This document shows, piece by piece, positions 52,472-61,484 of a DNA stretch of 64,000 nucleotides. Location: NCBI RefSeq assembly GCF_000373105.1, contig NZ_KB890416.1, forward strand, positions 1-64,000. Direction: 5' to 3'. The stretch comes from Neolewinella persica DSM 23188. GTDB taxonomy: Bacteria; Bacteroidota; Bacteroidia; Chitinophagales; Saprospiraceae. Under the pieces are notes generated by a model. It saw only the letters and a program-made list of their open reading frames with translations, was not told the DNA's origin and made no database searches. Each line of letters begins with the position of its first letter. Within the stretch, counting starts at the first letter, position 1. A program made the translations under genes and the position numbers.

Positions 52472-53944
52472 CTACCGCTTAATGACCTTCAAAACTTCCC
52501 GCCGACCAGTAGCCTCGTTAACGCAACGCGCAACGTACATACCCGGTGCAAGGGCGGAAATATTGGCTGGGAATTCATCGGCAGAAGCCTTAAAGGAACC
52601 AACCACCTGACCCAGCTGATTTACCAGGGTCACCCGCGTCCCCGGAAGAACACCCGAAAAGGTCAACTGATCACCCGCCGGATTAGGGTAGGCTTTTATT
52701 GCTGCGGTACTGATCGTGCTGACGCTGGAAACAACGGAGGCAACTTCGTAAACCACCACCACCGGCGGCCGGGCGTACGTCCCCTGTTCCGTATCCCCTT
52801 TCTGGATCGTCAGGTAGAGGTTGCCGGAGGCGGGGTCAAAACTGCCGCCGCCGATACCCTGATAAACGTCATTAAACGGTGTGTCGAAAATGCCGTAATC
52901 ATAAGGCCGCACGGCGTGCGGTTCCACCACGCCGTTTTTAACGTCCACCAAATCCTGCACGTCCCACAACCAGTAATATTGATAGTTGTCGGCGGCTTCG
53001 GGCGTGCAGTAGCCGCCGCAAAGGTTGCCATTGTCCTGAGTACATTTGTAGCAAACGCCGCTGTTGTGACCACCACTTTGGCCCATCGTCAGATAGGTTC
53101 GGGTGCCGGGGACAATGAAGCCGTAGGTGACTTGAGACAGGTGCGTCCATAGGTCGTTACGCAGGGAATCGTTCGCGAGGTCAGGGTGGAGACGATCGCT
53201 CAGGGAGAAATCGAGCAATTTTGTGGTGGGTACTTCATCGGTTGCGGACAGCAGGGCAGACCGTTCGAAGGCGAAGGCGGAAGGGCCTACGCTAAGGCGG
53301 GAGATAATAGGCCGGCCGGAGGACTGGCCGGTAAGGTGGTCGCCGCCGAGCGCTTCCCGAAGGTCATCTGGTATTGGAGAGAGCCAGCCGGACGTGTGGC
53401 CCGCACCACCCTCAAATTTCAGGTAACCCCGGGTGTCTGAGTTCTCCAGCCCTTTGGCGTCCTCGATAATGAGAGTGCTGACGGTATTATCTCCTGGCGC
53501 ATCGTAATATTCATAGGCATTTACCACTAGTTTAGCCGTTTCGCCATCCGCTACGTACAGCATCCCGCCGATCCGGTCTATGCCTTCCGGATTTCCGTCG
53601 GGGGTCTCCTCCAAGAAGCTGACGAAGTTCTGCAAGGGTGGTGGCGCAAACGTCAGGTCGGCCAGAGATTCGCTGAGGGTGATTTCGGGAATGGCAAACT
53701 CAGCGATGGCTTGCTGGTGCGCGTGTCCGACCATAAAAAGGGAGTGCCGGTCCGGGTTATAGGCAATTGGTCCTTCGGAGTAGTTGATATCGGAATTGCC
53801 GTAGGTGTCGGCGGGGATTCGGAAAGCACCCTTGTAGGTGAGGTTCTCCATTTGAAACAGGGGGAGGCTGCTGACGTCCTGAGCTCTCACCGACATGGCA
53901 ATTGCCGGGAGGAGGAGTGCAAAAAGTAATTGGGTTGCACGCAT
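52472..53944 (-). CDS. Secreted protein with type IX secretion sorting domain
   Basis: The 490-residue protein has a signal peptide ending VRAQ. The body (about 25-400) is a repeat/propeller-like domain of unknown function: EGPIAYNPDRHSLFMVGH, GIDRIGGMLYVADGE, GGGSFDPASGNLYLTIQKGD. A Cys-rich loop (VCYKCTQDNGNLCGGYC) probably forms disulfides. The sorting domain begins IKAYPNPAGDQLTFSG near 415 and ends VLKVIKR. It is predicted to be exported to the surface. It stands alone, with a -7-like element just upstream. Confidence 0.8.
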   Translation of the reverse strand: MRATQLLFALLLPAIAMSVRAQDVSSLPLFQMENLTYKGAFRIPADTYGNSDINYSEGPIAYNPDRHSLFMVGHAHQQAIAEFAIPEITLSESLADLTFAPPPLQNFVSFLEETPDGNPEGIDRIGGMLYVADGETAKLVVNAYEYYDAPGDNTVSTLIIEDAKGLENSDTRGYLKFEGGAGHTSGWLSPIPDDLREALGGDHLTGQSSGRPIISRLSVGPSAFAFERSALLSATDEVPTTKLLDFSLSDRLHPDLANDSLRNDLWTHLSQVTYGFIVPGTRTYLTMGQSGGHNSGVCYKCTQDNGNLCGGYCTPEAADNYQYYWLWDVQDLVDVKNGVVEPHAVRPYDYGIFDTPFNDVYQGIGGGSFDPASGNLYLTIQKGDTEQGTYARPPVVVVYEVASVVSSVSTISTAAIKAYPNPAGDQLTFSGVLPGTRVTLVNQLGQVVGSFKASADEFPANISALAPGMYVARCVNEATGRREVLKVIKR

Positions 53945-53968
53945 TGTCTTTGGGTATGTGGGGCAATT

Positions 53969-53976
53969 CGAAGGTA
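53969..53976 (-). promoter_or_regulatory. Putative -7 element of the T9SS cargo gene
   Basis: TACCTTCG on the minus strand, 24 bases before the ATG at 53942-53944. Confidence 0.35.
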
Positions 53977-54217
53977 ATATACGGTAGACAGGCGCGTGAT
54001 CACGGAGCGCTGCGCTAAGTTAGTTGCTTACCCCCGCCGAAGCTCAAACCGGCATCATCAGTCAGGTCATCTCTCCGCGCGGTGCCTAAAGTATTGGATG
54101 TCAGCATAGTGGCCCGGAAAAGGAGGGTGGCCCCGGCTACTTTGCGAAGCTGTCCAGTAGAAGACTTAGCGGTAGTAGTGAGTATTGTGTTGATTTGATT
54201 TGTCGTGGTGTTTGGGA

Positions 54218-54694
54218 TTACATAAACCATTTATAGTCCTCCGCTTCGGTTTGGCTGATCACCTTTCCGTCCCGCGTCAAACGCAGGACGAAATTGGCAC
54301 CCTGCGGACCTTTGAGCCCGACGTCCCATACCTGCTCTCCATCGGGAAACGTGATTTTGCTGGCCTCCCCGATTTGATAATCAGCATATTCCCTGAAAAT
54401 AAATGAATTTACCCCCTCTGGCAGGGTAGCTTGCCAAGTTTCTTGTTGGGTTTGGATCAACGCTCCGCGAGTGTCCAGCAAGTCACGATAACGAAACCCC
54501 GTAATACGGTAGCGGACGCTGTACCTGCCGTCCGGTAGGATGGTCCATTGTTGGTTGGTATTCTTTTCGTGAAGCTTGTTGAAACCGTTTAATACTTCCG
54601 TTGGGACGGTCCCTTCACCGGGTAATTTTACCTTTGTTGTCGTACAAGCGAACAGCATTGACGTGAAGGCAATTAATGCTATTGATCTTTTCAT
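54218..54694 (-). CDS. PepSY-like lipoprotein
   Basis: The 158-residue protein starts at the ATG at 54692-54694 (MKRSIALIAFTSMLFAC). The lipobox Cys is near 17. The mature part has the two-unit PepSY-like pattern: VLNGFNKLHEKNTNQQWTILPDGRYSVRY, then FREYADYQIGEASKITFPDG and FVLRLTRDGKVIS. It is a distant relative of the protein at 48873-49343. It begins 22 bases after the stop of the MFS transporter gene and is probably cotranscribed with it. Confidence 0.65.
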   Translation of the reverse strand: MKRSIALIAFTSMLFACTTTKVKLPGEGTVPTEVLNGFNKLHEKNTNQQWTILPDGRYSVRYRITGFRYRDLLDTRGALIQTQQETWQATLPEGVNSFIFREYADYQIGEASKITFPDGEQVWDVGLKGPQGANFVLRLTRDGKVISQTEAEDYKWFM

Positions 54695-54716
54695 GCTGTA
54701 AATCAAGTTCCCCATT

Positions 54717-55898
54717 TTAGAGAGATTTTGGAGATGCCTCCGGAACGGTGAAGAAATATCCTGCCACCATCAGGGACAGCCCTGCCGTCGCTATAAATAG
54801 CACCTCCGGCCCCCAGAATAACCAGACGAGACCGGCTGCTGAGCTTGCCCCCAGTGCCGCCAGACTCTCCCCCGCGCTCACCGTCCCCGTCGCTGTTCCC
54901 ATCTCCGCCTGCGACACCAGACGGCTGATCCAGGCTTTGGCCACGCCTTCGGTCGCCGCAGCGTAGAGTCCGTACGCGGCGAATAACACGGCAAAGTGCC
55001 AGGGAGCTGCCGCAAAGGGCAACCCCAGGTACACGCCGGCAAAAACCAGCATGCCCGCCAGATAAATTCGTTTTGGTCCAAACCGGTCCGCCAGCCCGCC
55101 GAAGGGGTAGGCCGCCAGCGCATAAATCAGGTTATAGAATACGTACCAGCCGATCAGCGCTACATCACTAAGTCCCACTTGCTTGAGTAGTAGCAGTAGA
55201 AATAGATCCGAGCTGTTGATTAAAGCGAAGGCGATGATGCCGAAAGTCAGCCGTCGGTAAGCTTTGTTGGCCCGGCGGAAATGCTGTAGGAAGTCGAGTA
55301 GGCCAGGTCGGTCTTTCACTAACGTCGTCCGGGTTTTTTCTTTGAGCAAAAGCGTTGCTCCGACCGCGATCAAACCTGGTACTACTGCCAAAACAAATAG
55401 CCAGCGGTACTGACCGGGGTAGGCCCACAGGAAGCCCAGGGCCAGTAACGGTCCCAAGGCTGCGCCCGTGGTGTCCAGTGCCCGGTGAAAACCGAAGACC
55501 CGCGCCTTCGTTTCCGGGCGCGCCTCGGCGGAGAGCAGCGCATCCCGTCCCCCGGTGCGGATGCCTTTACCTAGCCGCTCGGCCGTCCGCGCAAACAAAA
55601 CCCAGGCGGGTGCCGTCCACACCGCCATCAGCGGTTTGGCCAGCGCGCTGATGCCGTAACCGATTTGTACGAAGGGTAATCGCCGTCCGATCCGGTCTGA
55701 CCACTGCCCGAAGTAACCTTTGCTTAGCCCCGCCGTCGCCGCCGCGATCCCCTCAAGGATGCCGATGCCGGCAACGGAGAAACCGATGCTCTCCAGGTAC
55801 AGCGGCATGACCGGATAGAGCATCTCGCTGGCCACGTCGGTAAACAGACTGACCAGGCCAAGCAGGACGACCGTCCGGGTTATTATTTTTTCGCGCAT
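54717..55898 (-). CDS. Major facilitator superfamily transporter
   Basis: The 393-residue protein has about twelve hydrophobic segments. The loop 2-3 motif reads GQWSDRIGRRLPF and its repeat GGLADRFGPKRIY, the MFS signature. The N-terminus LVSLFTDVASEMLYPVMPLYLESIG is typical of a Bacteroidota/proteobacterial drug- or nickel-type efflux group. The substrate cannot be told. A PepSY-like lipoprotein gene follows directly. Confidence 0.9.
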   Translation of the reverse strand: MREKIITRTVVLLGLVSLFTDVASEMLYPVMPLYLESIGFSVAGIGILEGIAAATAGLSKGYFGQWSDRIGRRLPFVQIGYGISALAKPLMAVWTAPAWVLFARTAERLGKGIRTGGRDALLSAEARPETKARVFGFHRALDTTGAALGPLLALGFLWAYPGQYRWLFVLAVVPGLIAVGATLLLKEKTRTTLVKDRPGLLDFLQHFRRANKAYRRLTFGIIAFALINSSDLFLLLLLKQVGLSDVALIGWYVFYNLIYALAAYPFGGLADRFGPKRIYLAGMLVFAGVYLGLPFAAAPWHFAVLFAAYGLYAAATEGVAKAWISRLVSQAEMGTATGTVSAGESLAALGASSAAGLVWLFWGPEVLFIATAGLSLMVAGYFFTVPEASPKSL

Positions 55899-56080
55899 GG
55901 TATCAGGTAGTAAACTTAACCCGGTTCGTTCCTAACGACCGGGTGATAAAATATGAGGGGATTGAAAAACCTAATTTGCCGTTTCCACTGGTTTCCGCAA
56001 CGCTTCTCTCGTCTTGCGCGAGCTGGAACTGATGCCCGGGTTTACTATTGTCCGGTACTGCTCCTCCAAAAGCTTTCCTT

Positions 56081-56098
56081 TGCACCTGCGGCCGCGCC
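56081..56098 (+). repeat. Dispersed 18-bp motif, perfect intergenic copy
   Basis: TGCACCTGCGGCCGCGCC preceded by CTTTCCTT and followed by CAAAAAA, a complete example of the extended consensus. Between the MFS gene start (55898) and the PAP2 gene end (56189). Confidence 0.9.
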
Positions 56099-56188
56099 CA
56101 AAAAAGGTAATATGGAAGAGGGTTACCTGCTTAAGAGCATTCGGTAGATTATTGGTCACACTTCGCGGCTTCTATCTGCACTTTTACC

Positions 56189-57001
56189 CTAAAACCGATA
56201 GTCCAGCTGTACCCCGGTCGCCCCCGCGTTGATCCGCATCCCCTTCGGTAGTATCGGCTTCTTATGCAGCTTCGGCACCAGGTAGCCCACCGTTGCGCCC
56301 AACGCATACCCCACGATCACGTCGGTAGGGTAGTGCCGCCCGGCACGTATCCTCAGGTAGCCCGTAACGGCCGGCACGGTGGCTGCCAGGCCCCAGACGT
56401 AGGGCTTCAACTTGCTGTCCGGATGGTAATCTGAAAACACCCGCGCGAAGAAGAAAGAACCTGCGGCAGACAGCGACGTATGCCCCGATACAAATGCTGC
56501 CTGATCTCCGGATTTGAGTTCTGTCCCCGGCACCCAATCCGGTCCGTAAACGTATGGCCGCGGCCGGGCAAAGCCCGCCTTCGTAATGTTGGTCAGGCCT
56601 CCGGCAACCATCATCGTCTCGGCGTAGAGCAGCGTTATTTTACCAAAGTCGCCACGGGTGTCTTTATCCAGGATCAATAGTCCCGGTAGCGCCACGCCGG
56701 CGTACAACCCATAATCACTCAGTTTACGCGAGTTGCCTAACTCATAATTAGATCCCAGCCGGTCGAAGGCATTGATCTGGTCGTACGCGGTGATCTCCAG
56801 CTCGCGCCGCAGCGGCGCGTCCAGCTGAGCTTGCAAGTAAGTGCCAACGCCCAACGACAAGGCTCCCGCACCACCGTAAAGCAACTCCCGCTTCAGCGAA
56901 AGATAATAAGGGCCGTTTCCGTCAGCCGCTTGGCCAAAAGCAGAAATGGTGGAACAGCAGAAAAGCAGGAGCAGGCTCCAGCGAAGCATTGTTTTATACA
57001 T
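56189..57001 (-). CDS. PAP2-family phosphatase, exported
   Basis: The 270-residue protein has a signal peptide ending AFGQ. The three phosphatase motifs are present: KAGFARPRP (KX6RP, about 143-151), SGHTS (about 172-176) and RIRAGRHYPTD (SRX5HX3D-like, about 218-228, with the catalytic His). Several hydrophobic segments place it in or at a membrane. It would dephosphorylate lipid phosphates such as undecaprenyl pyrophosphate or phosphatidate. Confidence 0.88.
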   Translation of the reverse strand: MYKTMLRWSLLLLFCCSTISAFGQAADGNGPYYLSLKRELLYGGAGALSLGVGTYLQAQLDAPLRRELEITAYDQINAFDRLGSNYELGNSRKLSDYGLYAGVALPGLLILDKDTRGDFGKITLLYAETMMVAGGLTNITKAGFARPRPYVYGPDWVPGTELKSGDQAAFVSGHTSLSAAGSFFFARVFSDYHPDSKLKPYVWGLAATVPAVTGYLRIRAGRHYPTDVIVGYALGATVGYLVPKLHKKPILPKGMRINAGATGVQLDYRF

Positions 57002-57068
57002 GATTACCTTAGTTGTTGGATTGTACGGACAAATTTCGGGGAGGAACTTGGAGAGAATTTGGAGAATC

Positions 57069-57659
57069 CTATTTTAGCAATGGATGCGGCTTATCTGGTT
57101 CCAGTTCCCGCCTCCCGTACGCCGTAAAGTAGCGGTGTTCCGTTAGGAATTTATTGTTGGCCGCTTCCCATTCTTCATCAGTCATCTCAATCCCCAGTTC
57201 CAGTTTCCACTCTACCCGCAATAACTCCTGGTAGTCGCTGTACATGTCGAAAGCCAGGTGCCGGAGATCGGCGTCACAGAGTATTTCCTCGACTTTGTTA
57301 CGGGGATGCTGTGGCATTGTGGTGGCCTCGATGCAAGCGAGTACCCGCGCCAGTCTGTCTTCCGGATAGTCCTGTTTCCTTAGCCATTCCTCCGCAATAC
57401 GCATGCTCGCCGCCTCATGGCCTTTATAGCACTCGACGTGCCCGCTGTCGTGGAAAATTGCCGCCAGCTTCACGATCTGCATTTCTTCCCTACTCAGACC
57501 TTCGGCTTTGCCAATTACCTTTACGCCCCGCAGTACGGTAAGCGTATGGTGGAGGTTATGAAAAATCCGGTTGTGCGGCAATTCCCGAATCAATCGTCGG
57601 GTAATATACCGTGACGCCCGTTGCGCCAGACTTTTTTGTTTTTTTACTTGTTTGGCCAT
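57069..57659 (-). CDS. HD-domain predicted metal-dependent phosphohydrolase (paralogue)
   Basis: The 196-residue protein starts at the ATG at 57657-57659 (MAKQVKKQKS). Motifs: HNLHHTLTVL (about 34-42), IFHDSGH (HD at 70-71), YKGHEAAS (His near 81), CDADLRHLAF. It closely parallels the HD protein at 48207-48779, including the terminal EWKLELGIEMTDEEW, so the two are paralogues. It is the next gene on the same strand after the histidine kinase, 69 bases from its stop. Confidence 0.85.
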   Translation of the reverse strand: MAKQVKKQKSLAQRASRYITRRLIRELPHNRIFHNLHHTLTVLRGVKVIGKAEGLSREEMQIVKLAAIFHDSGHVECYKGHEAASMRIAEEWLRKQDYPEDRLARVLACIEATTMPQHPRNKVEEILCDADLRHLAFDMYSDYQELLRVEWKLELGIEMTDEEWEAANNKFLTEHRYFTAYGRRELEPDKPHPLLK

Positions 57660-57727
57660 TACGCTAGAGTGTGTTTTTTCTCCTCCCTTGAAAAGGCGGA
57701 GGTTTTTTCTTTTCTTCTCAATATTTT

Positions 57728-58993
57728 TCAACCAAACGCCACCGTCATTCGGTGCCGCCCCGCCTCGGAGGTGTACCGTAGGTTGTAGTTGTATTTGTCG
57801 CAGATCTCCCGCACGATCGCCAGGCCGAGGCCCAAAGATTCAGCTGATTTGCTCTCCTTCCGAAACCGCTCAAACAACAGTTCAGGAGCCTGCCGCAGTG
57901 GTGGGCCCGTATTCTCGATGACGAGAAAATCATCCGCTAACCGGATGCTCAAATCCCCCCCGTCAACGTTGTGCCGGATGGCGTTACCGATCAGGTTATT
58001 CAGTAAAATATCCGCCAGCATCAGCGGCATCCGTACCGATCGTGGTGCCAACTCTCTATGCAGGGAGATGCCCCGCGCTTCCAGGCCCGGAACTAATTGT
58101 TCCAGCTTCCGCTCGATCAGGGGATTGAGGTCGATCCATTCTGCTTCCGGCACCTGCCCCCGCTCAATCTTCGTCAGCAACAGTAGAGATTGATTCAGCT
58201 TACCGAGCCTGCTTACCGCCTCGCTTACTTGTTGAATGATGTTGTAATCCTGCTCACTTCGTTCTCCTTCCCGCAGCAGCAGGTCTATCTGGTTCCTGAT
58301 GATGGCCAGCGGGGTCTGCAACTCATGACTCGCGTTCTCCGTAAAGCGGCGTAGGGTATTGTATTCCTTGATCAGTTGCCCCGTCATTCCTTCCACGCTT
58401 CGATTTAAGTCCTCAAATTCTGTGGTGTCACTGTGTGAGAACGAAGGTGCTTTATCCTTTTGTATGGAGAAATCCTTGATTTGCGCCAGTGTTTGGTAAA
58501 ATGGCCGCCAAAGTTCCCTCGACAGATAACGGTTCAGCAAATTGATGGCTAGTAGAAAAAGTAATAGCCCGCCAAGCACAACCAATAATAAAGTCCGGAT
58601 GAGGTCTTCATTCTCGACGGTACTCAGACTAATGGAAACCTGATAGGGTTTACCGTCGACCAGTTCTTCGTAAGTGTATTTTCTAAACGGCTCTGGTTCT
58701 AACGCTCCGTTATCTTCCACAACCATGATCGTTGTGTCCCTAAAGAACTCTCGATCGGATACCTGAAGAATTGGACGAACCTCCACGATCTCATCCATAA
58801 TGTACATGGTAGGTTCCAGCTCCTTCAGTTGCAGCAGTTCCCGGGCCAGGGCGGGGCGGGTATGCTCCAGGCTGTCGTCCGTACTGTGGTCCAGCGTGTA
58901 CCGCAATGCGAAAAACAAGGCCAATCCGATAATTGCGAAGATCAGCAGCGAAAAGAACAAATAATACCGACTTGTTCGGTTTAGCAGTTTCAT
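57728..58993 (-). CDS. Sensor histidine kinase
   Basis: The 421-residue protein has two membrane helices (about 9-29 and 133-153) enclosing a short periplasmic sensor, then a dimerisation domain with ENASHELQTPLAIIRNQ (phospho-His near 220) and an ATPase domain with LLNNLIGNAIRHN (N box) and SLGLGLAIVREI (G2 box). The region between the second helix and the H box is HAMP-like in length. It overlaps the response regulator by four bases. The signal is unknown. Confidence 0.93.
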   Translation of the reverse strand: MKLLNRTSRYYLFFSLLIFAIIGLALFFALRYTLDHSTDDSLEHTRPALARELLQLKELEPTMYIMDEIVEVRPILQVSDREFFRDTTIMVVEDNGALEPEPFRKYTYEELVDGKPYQVSISLSTVENEDLIRTLLLVVLGGLLLFLLAINLLNRYLSRELWRPFYQTLAQIKDFSIQKDKAPSFSHSDTTEFEDLNRSVEGMTGQLIKEYNTLRRFTENASHELQTPLAIIRNQIDLLLREGERSEQDYNIIQQVSEAVSRLGKLNQSLLLLTKIERGQVPEAEWIDLNPLIERKLEQLVPGLEARGISLHRELAPRSVRMPLMLADILLNNLIGNAIRHNVDGGDLSIRLADDFLVIENTGPPLRQAPELLFERFRKESKSAESLGLGLAIVREICDKYNYNLRYTSEAGRHRMTVAFG

Positions 58994-59667
58994 GTTTTAG
59001 CCCATTTGTATCCCACTCCGTAGACACTCCGAATGTAGTCTCCAGCCCCGGCCTCCAATAGCTTTTTGCGCAGGTTCTTCACGTGGCTGTAAATAAAATC
59101 TATTTTATCCAGAAGGTCTGCATCGTCACCACTAAGGTGTTCGGCTACGCTTTCCTTTGTGATCACCCGGTTGGGATTGGCTAAAAAATATTCCAGTAAA
59201 CTGTATTCCGATCGGGTCAGCTTGATCGGCTGGCTATTCACCGTCACCGCCTGCTCCGTTGGGTTCACCGTTATCTCACCGAACTCGATTACCCGCTCGC
59301 CGGCAAAGGACTTGCGGCGGTAAATGGCACGAATTCGCGCGTTCAGTTCCGCCAGGTGGAAGGGTTTCGGCAGGTAATCGTCCGCCCCCAGGTCCAGGCC
59401 CGTGATCCGGTCGTCAATGCTGTCCTTAGCAGAGACGATGATGATGCCGGCGCGCTGGTGGTCCGCCTTAAGTTGTCGTATAATGTCCAACCCACTGCCA
59501 TCTGGCAGGCCAATGTCCACCAGGATACAGTCGTATTCGTACACGCTGGATTTATCCAGCGCGTCGTTTAAGGTCCCGACGCTTTCTACCAGGTGGCCGT
59601 CAGCAGCCAGGTAACCGGAAATGGAGGCAGCCAGACTGGGTTCGTCTTCGATTAAGAGGATCTTCAA
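58990..59667 (-). CDS. OmpR/PhoB-family response regulator
   Basis: The 225-residue protein has a receiver domain with acidic pocket IEDE (7-9), phospho-acceptor D51 (LVDIGLPDGSG) and the conserved Lys in VSAKDS near 101. The winged-helix effector domain follows (LTRSEYSLLEYFLANPNRVITKE, IYSHVKNLRKKLLEAG, YIRSVYGVGYKW). It is the first gene of a two-gene unit with the kinase. Confidence 0.94.
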   Translation of the reverse strand: MKILLIEDEPSLAASISGYLAADGHLVESVGTLNDALDKSSVYEYDCILVDIGLPDGSGLDIIRQLKADHQRAGIIIVSAKDSIDDRITGLDLGADDYLPKPFHLAELNARIRAIYRRKSFAGERVIEFGEITVNPTEQAVTVNSQPIKLTRSEYSLLEYFLANPNRVITKESVAEHLSGDDADLLDKIDFIYSHVKNLRKKLLEAGAGDYIRSVYGVGYKWAKT

Positions 59668-59787
59668 AAGATGGATTTACGTGTAAAATAGGGAAGAGAT
59701 TTTGGAGAAATTCTGTAGAACTACTGAAGTCGAATCCTCCTGGAAATGCATTTTGTCAGCATCAGGGATGCCTTTCAATGGAGATAC

Positions 59788-61107
59788 CTATTTCTCAATC
59801 ACAAACTTAACCCCCACAGCTCCCTGAATGGCCGAGAATCCGTTATCTCTGTTGTACGAACTGAAATTCAGGTCCACGCTCTTTAGCCCAAATCGCCAAA
59901 TATGAGCGGAAGCGAGAATGTCGGTATAAGTGACGCCAAGGCTATATTGATTAGCGACAAACTCAGAGAGGTCGTAGTCAGACGTATAGAACGTACTGGT
60001 GGACAGGTGCTCGTCGTAGGGCGCGAAGTGATCCGCCGCCGTCTGGGTGTAGTACCGGAAGGCCGGTCGCAGCGTGAATTGTTGGGTAATCTTCACCGGC
60101 ACTTCCACGTTGGCGGTCACCGAATTAATGCCCCAATCGTCGGTATAGTACCGTAGGAAGGAGCGGACGACGATGCGCTCATTGATGTACGCATGCAGGC
60201 GGCCACCCAGGGCGATCTTCGTTCGGCTATTCGGCAACCGTTCGATGTCATCGGCCAGGGCGAAATCTTCGATGAAGCTGTTCTCAATGTCGGCAAAATA
60301 AACACGCTGAAAGGGCGTGGAAAGCAGCCCGCTTTGTTGTACCACGTCGAGGGAAAGGTTACCCTGCAAGTTGCGACTCAGTATCTGGCTAAAGTTTACC
60401 CCCAGGTTGTAACTCTGGCGGCCCGTCTTGTCCAACCGTGCGAAATTGGGGTTGTAGTTAGCATTTCCGGTAATGGTATGACTTTGAAAGAGACGGTTGG
60501 TCAGTCCACTTCCATCGTCGAAAGGACGAAGCTCGGAAGGGTAAATGGCGTTCCAGCCATCAATAAAAACGTTGGCTTTCAGGCTCAGTTCCGTATTTTT
60601 CTGGTTCATGATTCGTGTGTAGCTACCGCCGACCCCTACCGAAGTGTAGTCATATTCAGTTGAGCCGGAGAGGTTGGCGGACCAAACGATATTGCGATCG
60701 TCGGAACTGTGACTGTAACTGGCCGTGACGTTCGTCCAATTATCACCTTTGGAAGCACCGGAAGATGCCTGGAAGGGGTCGGCCCGGCCACCACCGTCGA
60801 AGGGGTTCACGTTGCTGGAGGATGCCGAAGAGTAAGCGGAGATGCCGACGTTGACGGTGAGCACGTCATCGTCGTTGAGTGGAACAGCGTAGATGACGGT
60901 TGGGTGAATATCGGTCAGTTGCTCCGTACCGGTCCCTCCAGAAACGGCGGCATTATTTCCGTCCTGGCTGTAGTAACTGGTAAGAATCTGCAGCTCGGCG
61001 GTTTCCAGCACGCGCTTTTTATACGACGTGTCCTTCACGGTACTTTGGGCGAGGGCGCAGGTGCAGGGGAGGAGTAGGAGGAGCAGGGGGAGGAGGTATA
61101 GCTTCAT
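59788..61107 (-). CDS. DUF3570 family predicted outer-membrane barrel protein
   Basis: The 439-residue protein starts at the ATG at 61105-61107 (MKLYLLPLLL); the 52-codon upstream extension reads through repeats. The signal peptide is unusual: its last part (CTCALAQ) is encoded by the dispersed motif. The mature chain is rich in outward-facing aromatic strands and ends AIQGAVGVKFVIEK, as a barrel. Near residues 115-119 is S-S-G-A-S, which resembles the S/T-G-A-S/T flavinylation site used by ApbE. It is last in the order thioredoxin, ApbE, DUF4266, DUF3570, a grouping I know from other bacteria. Confidence 0.85.
   Translation of the reverse strand: MKLYLLPLLLLLLPCTCALAQSTVKDTSYKKRVLETAELQILTSYYSQDGNNAAVSGGTGTEQLTDIHPTVIYAVPLNDDDVLTVNVGISAYSSASSSNVNPFDGGGRADPFQASSGASKGDNWTNVTASYSHSSDDRNIVWSANLSGSTEYDYTSVGVGGSYTRIMNQKNTELSLKANVFIDGWNAIYPSELRPFDDGSGLTNRLFQSHTITGNANYNPNFARLDKTGRQSYNLGVNFSQILSRNLQGNLSLDVVQQSGLLSTPFQRVYFADIENSFIEDFALADDIERLPNSRTKIALGGRLHAYINERIVVRSFLRYYTDDWGINSVTANVEVPVKITQQFTLRPAFRYYTQTAADHFAPYDEHLSTSTFYTSDYDLSEFVANQYSLGVTYTDILASAHIWRFGLKSVDLNFSSYNRDNGFSAIQGAVGVKFVIEK
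61048..61065 (-). repeat. Dispersed 18-bp motif, in-frame copy in a signal peptide
   Basis: The minus strand reads TGCACCTGCGCCCTCGCC. Translated CTCALA, covering the signal-peptide cleavage region of the DUF3570 protein. Confidence 0.85.
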
Positions 61108-61161
61108 GGATGATCGTTGGTGGAGTGAGTATGCTGGAACTATCGTTCCTGCATCGGTGTA

Positions 61162-61205
61162 CCCCGGATTACGCGACGGGCTGCGCCACGCCGCTGCATC
61201 CGGGG
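61162..61205. repeat. Inverted repeat CCCCGGAT...ATCCGGGG
   Basis: A 44-base hairpin-capable unit between the DUF4266 and DUF3570 genes; the same 8-base arm forms part of 14951-15035. It probably belongs to a repeat family. Confidence 0.55.
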
Positions 61206-61243
61206 TTAAAACGGTTTGATCCCTCCGGGATCGGTCAGTACAG

Positions 61244-61273
61244 CTGCAACTTGCAACCTGCAACCTGCAACCT
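61244..61273. repeat. Heptad repeat, TGCAACC/TGCAACT units
   Basis: Four consecutive 7-mers of the same class that separates the tRNA-like RNAs at 23.6-24.2 kb. They abut the 3' end of the DUF4266 gene. Confidence 0.7.
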
Positions 61274-61484
61274 AGTTACAGCCACAGCCGCCACCTGTTT
61301 TGCCGCCGTTAGCGCCGGAGGCGGCTTCGCGGTAGCTCTGGAAAGTGGTCTGGTAGCCGTCTATACTGGTGGGGGAAAGGGCCATGTCAGGATCGTTGAG
61401 GTTGACCATTTCATAACCCTTTACGGTTACGCAGGAGGACAGGCCAGCTGCGGCGATAAGGCAAAAAAGCAAGCGCTTAATCAT
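61272..61484 (-). CDS. DUF4266 small lipoprotein
   Basis: The 70-residue protein has a lipobox (AGLSSC, Cys 18), leaving a mature peptide of about 52 residues. The family core VKGYEMVNLNDPDMAL is followed by a Gly-rich tail ending GGCGCN, whose two Cys could bind metal or form a thiol pair. It overlaps the ApbE gene by eight bases (61477-61484), implying tight coexpression. Role unknown; context points to an extracytoplasmic redox or flavin system. Confidence 0.85.
   Translation of the reverse strand: MIKRLLFCLIAAAGLSSCVTVKGYEMVNLNDPDMALSPTSIDGYQTTFQSYREAASGANGGKTGGGCGCN

Noticed and set aside
54015-54230. 71-codon minus-strand frame
   Set aside because: Low-complexity Thr-rich peptide without signal or domain; it overlaps the end of the PepSY-like gene.
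58150-58167. GGCACCTGCCCCCGCTC in the histidine-kinase gene
   Set aside because: It lacks the CGGCCGC core and the coding sequence there is ordinary kinase sequence.
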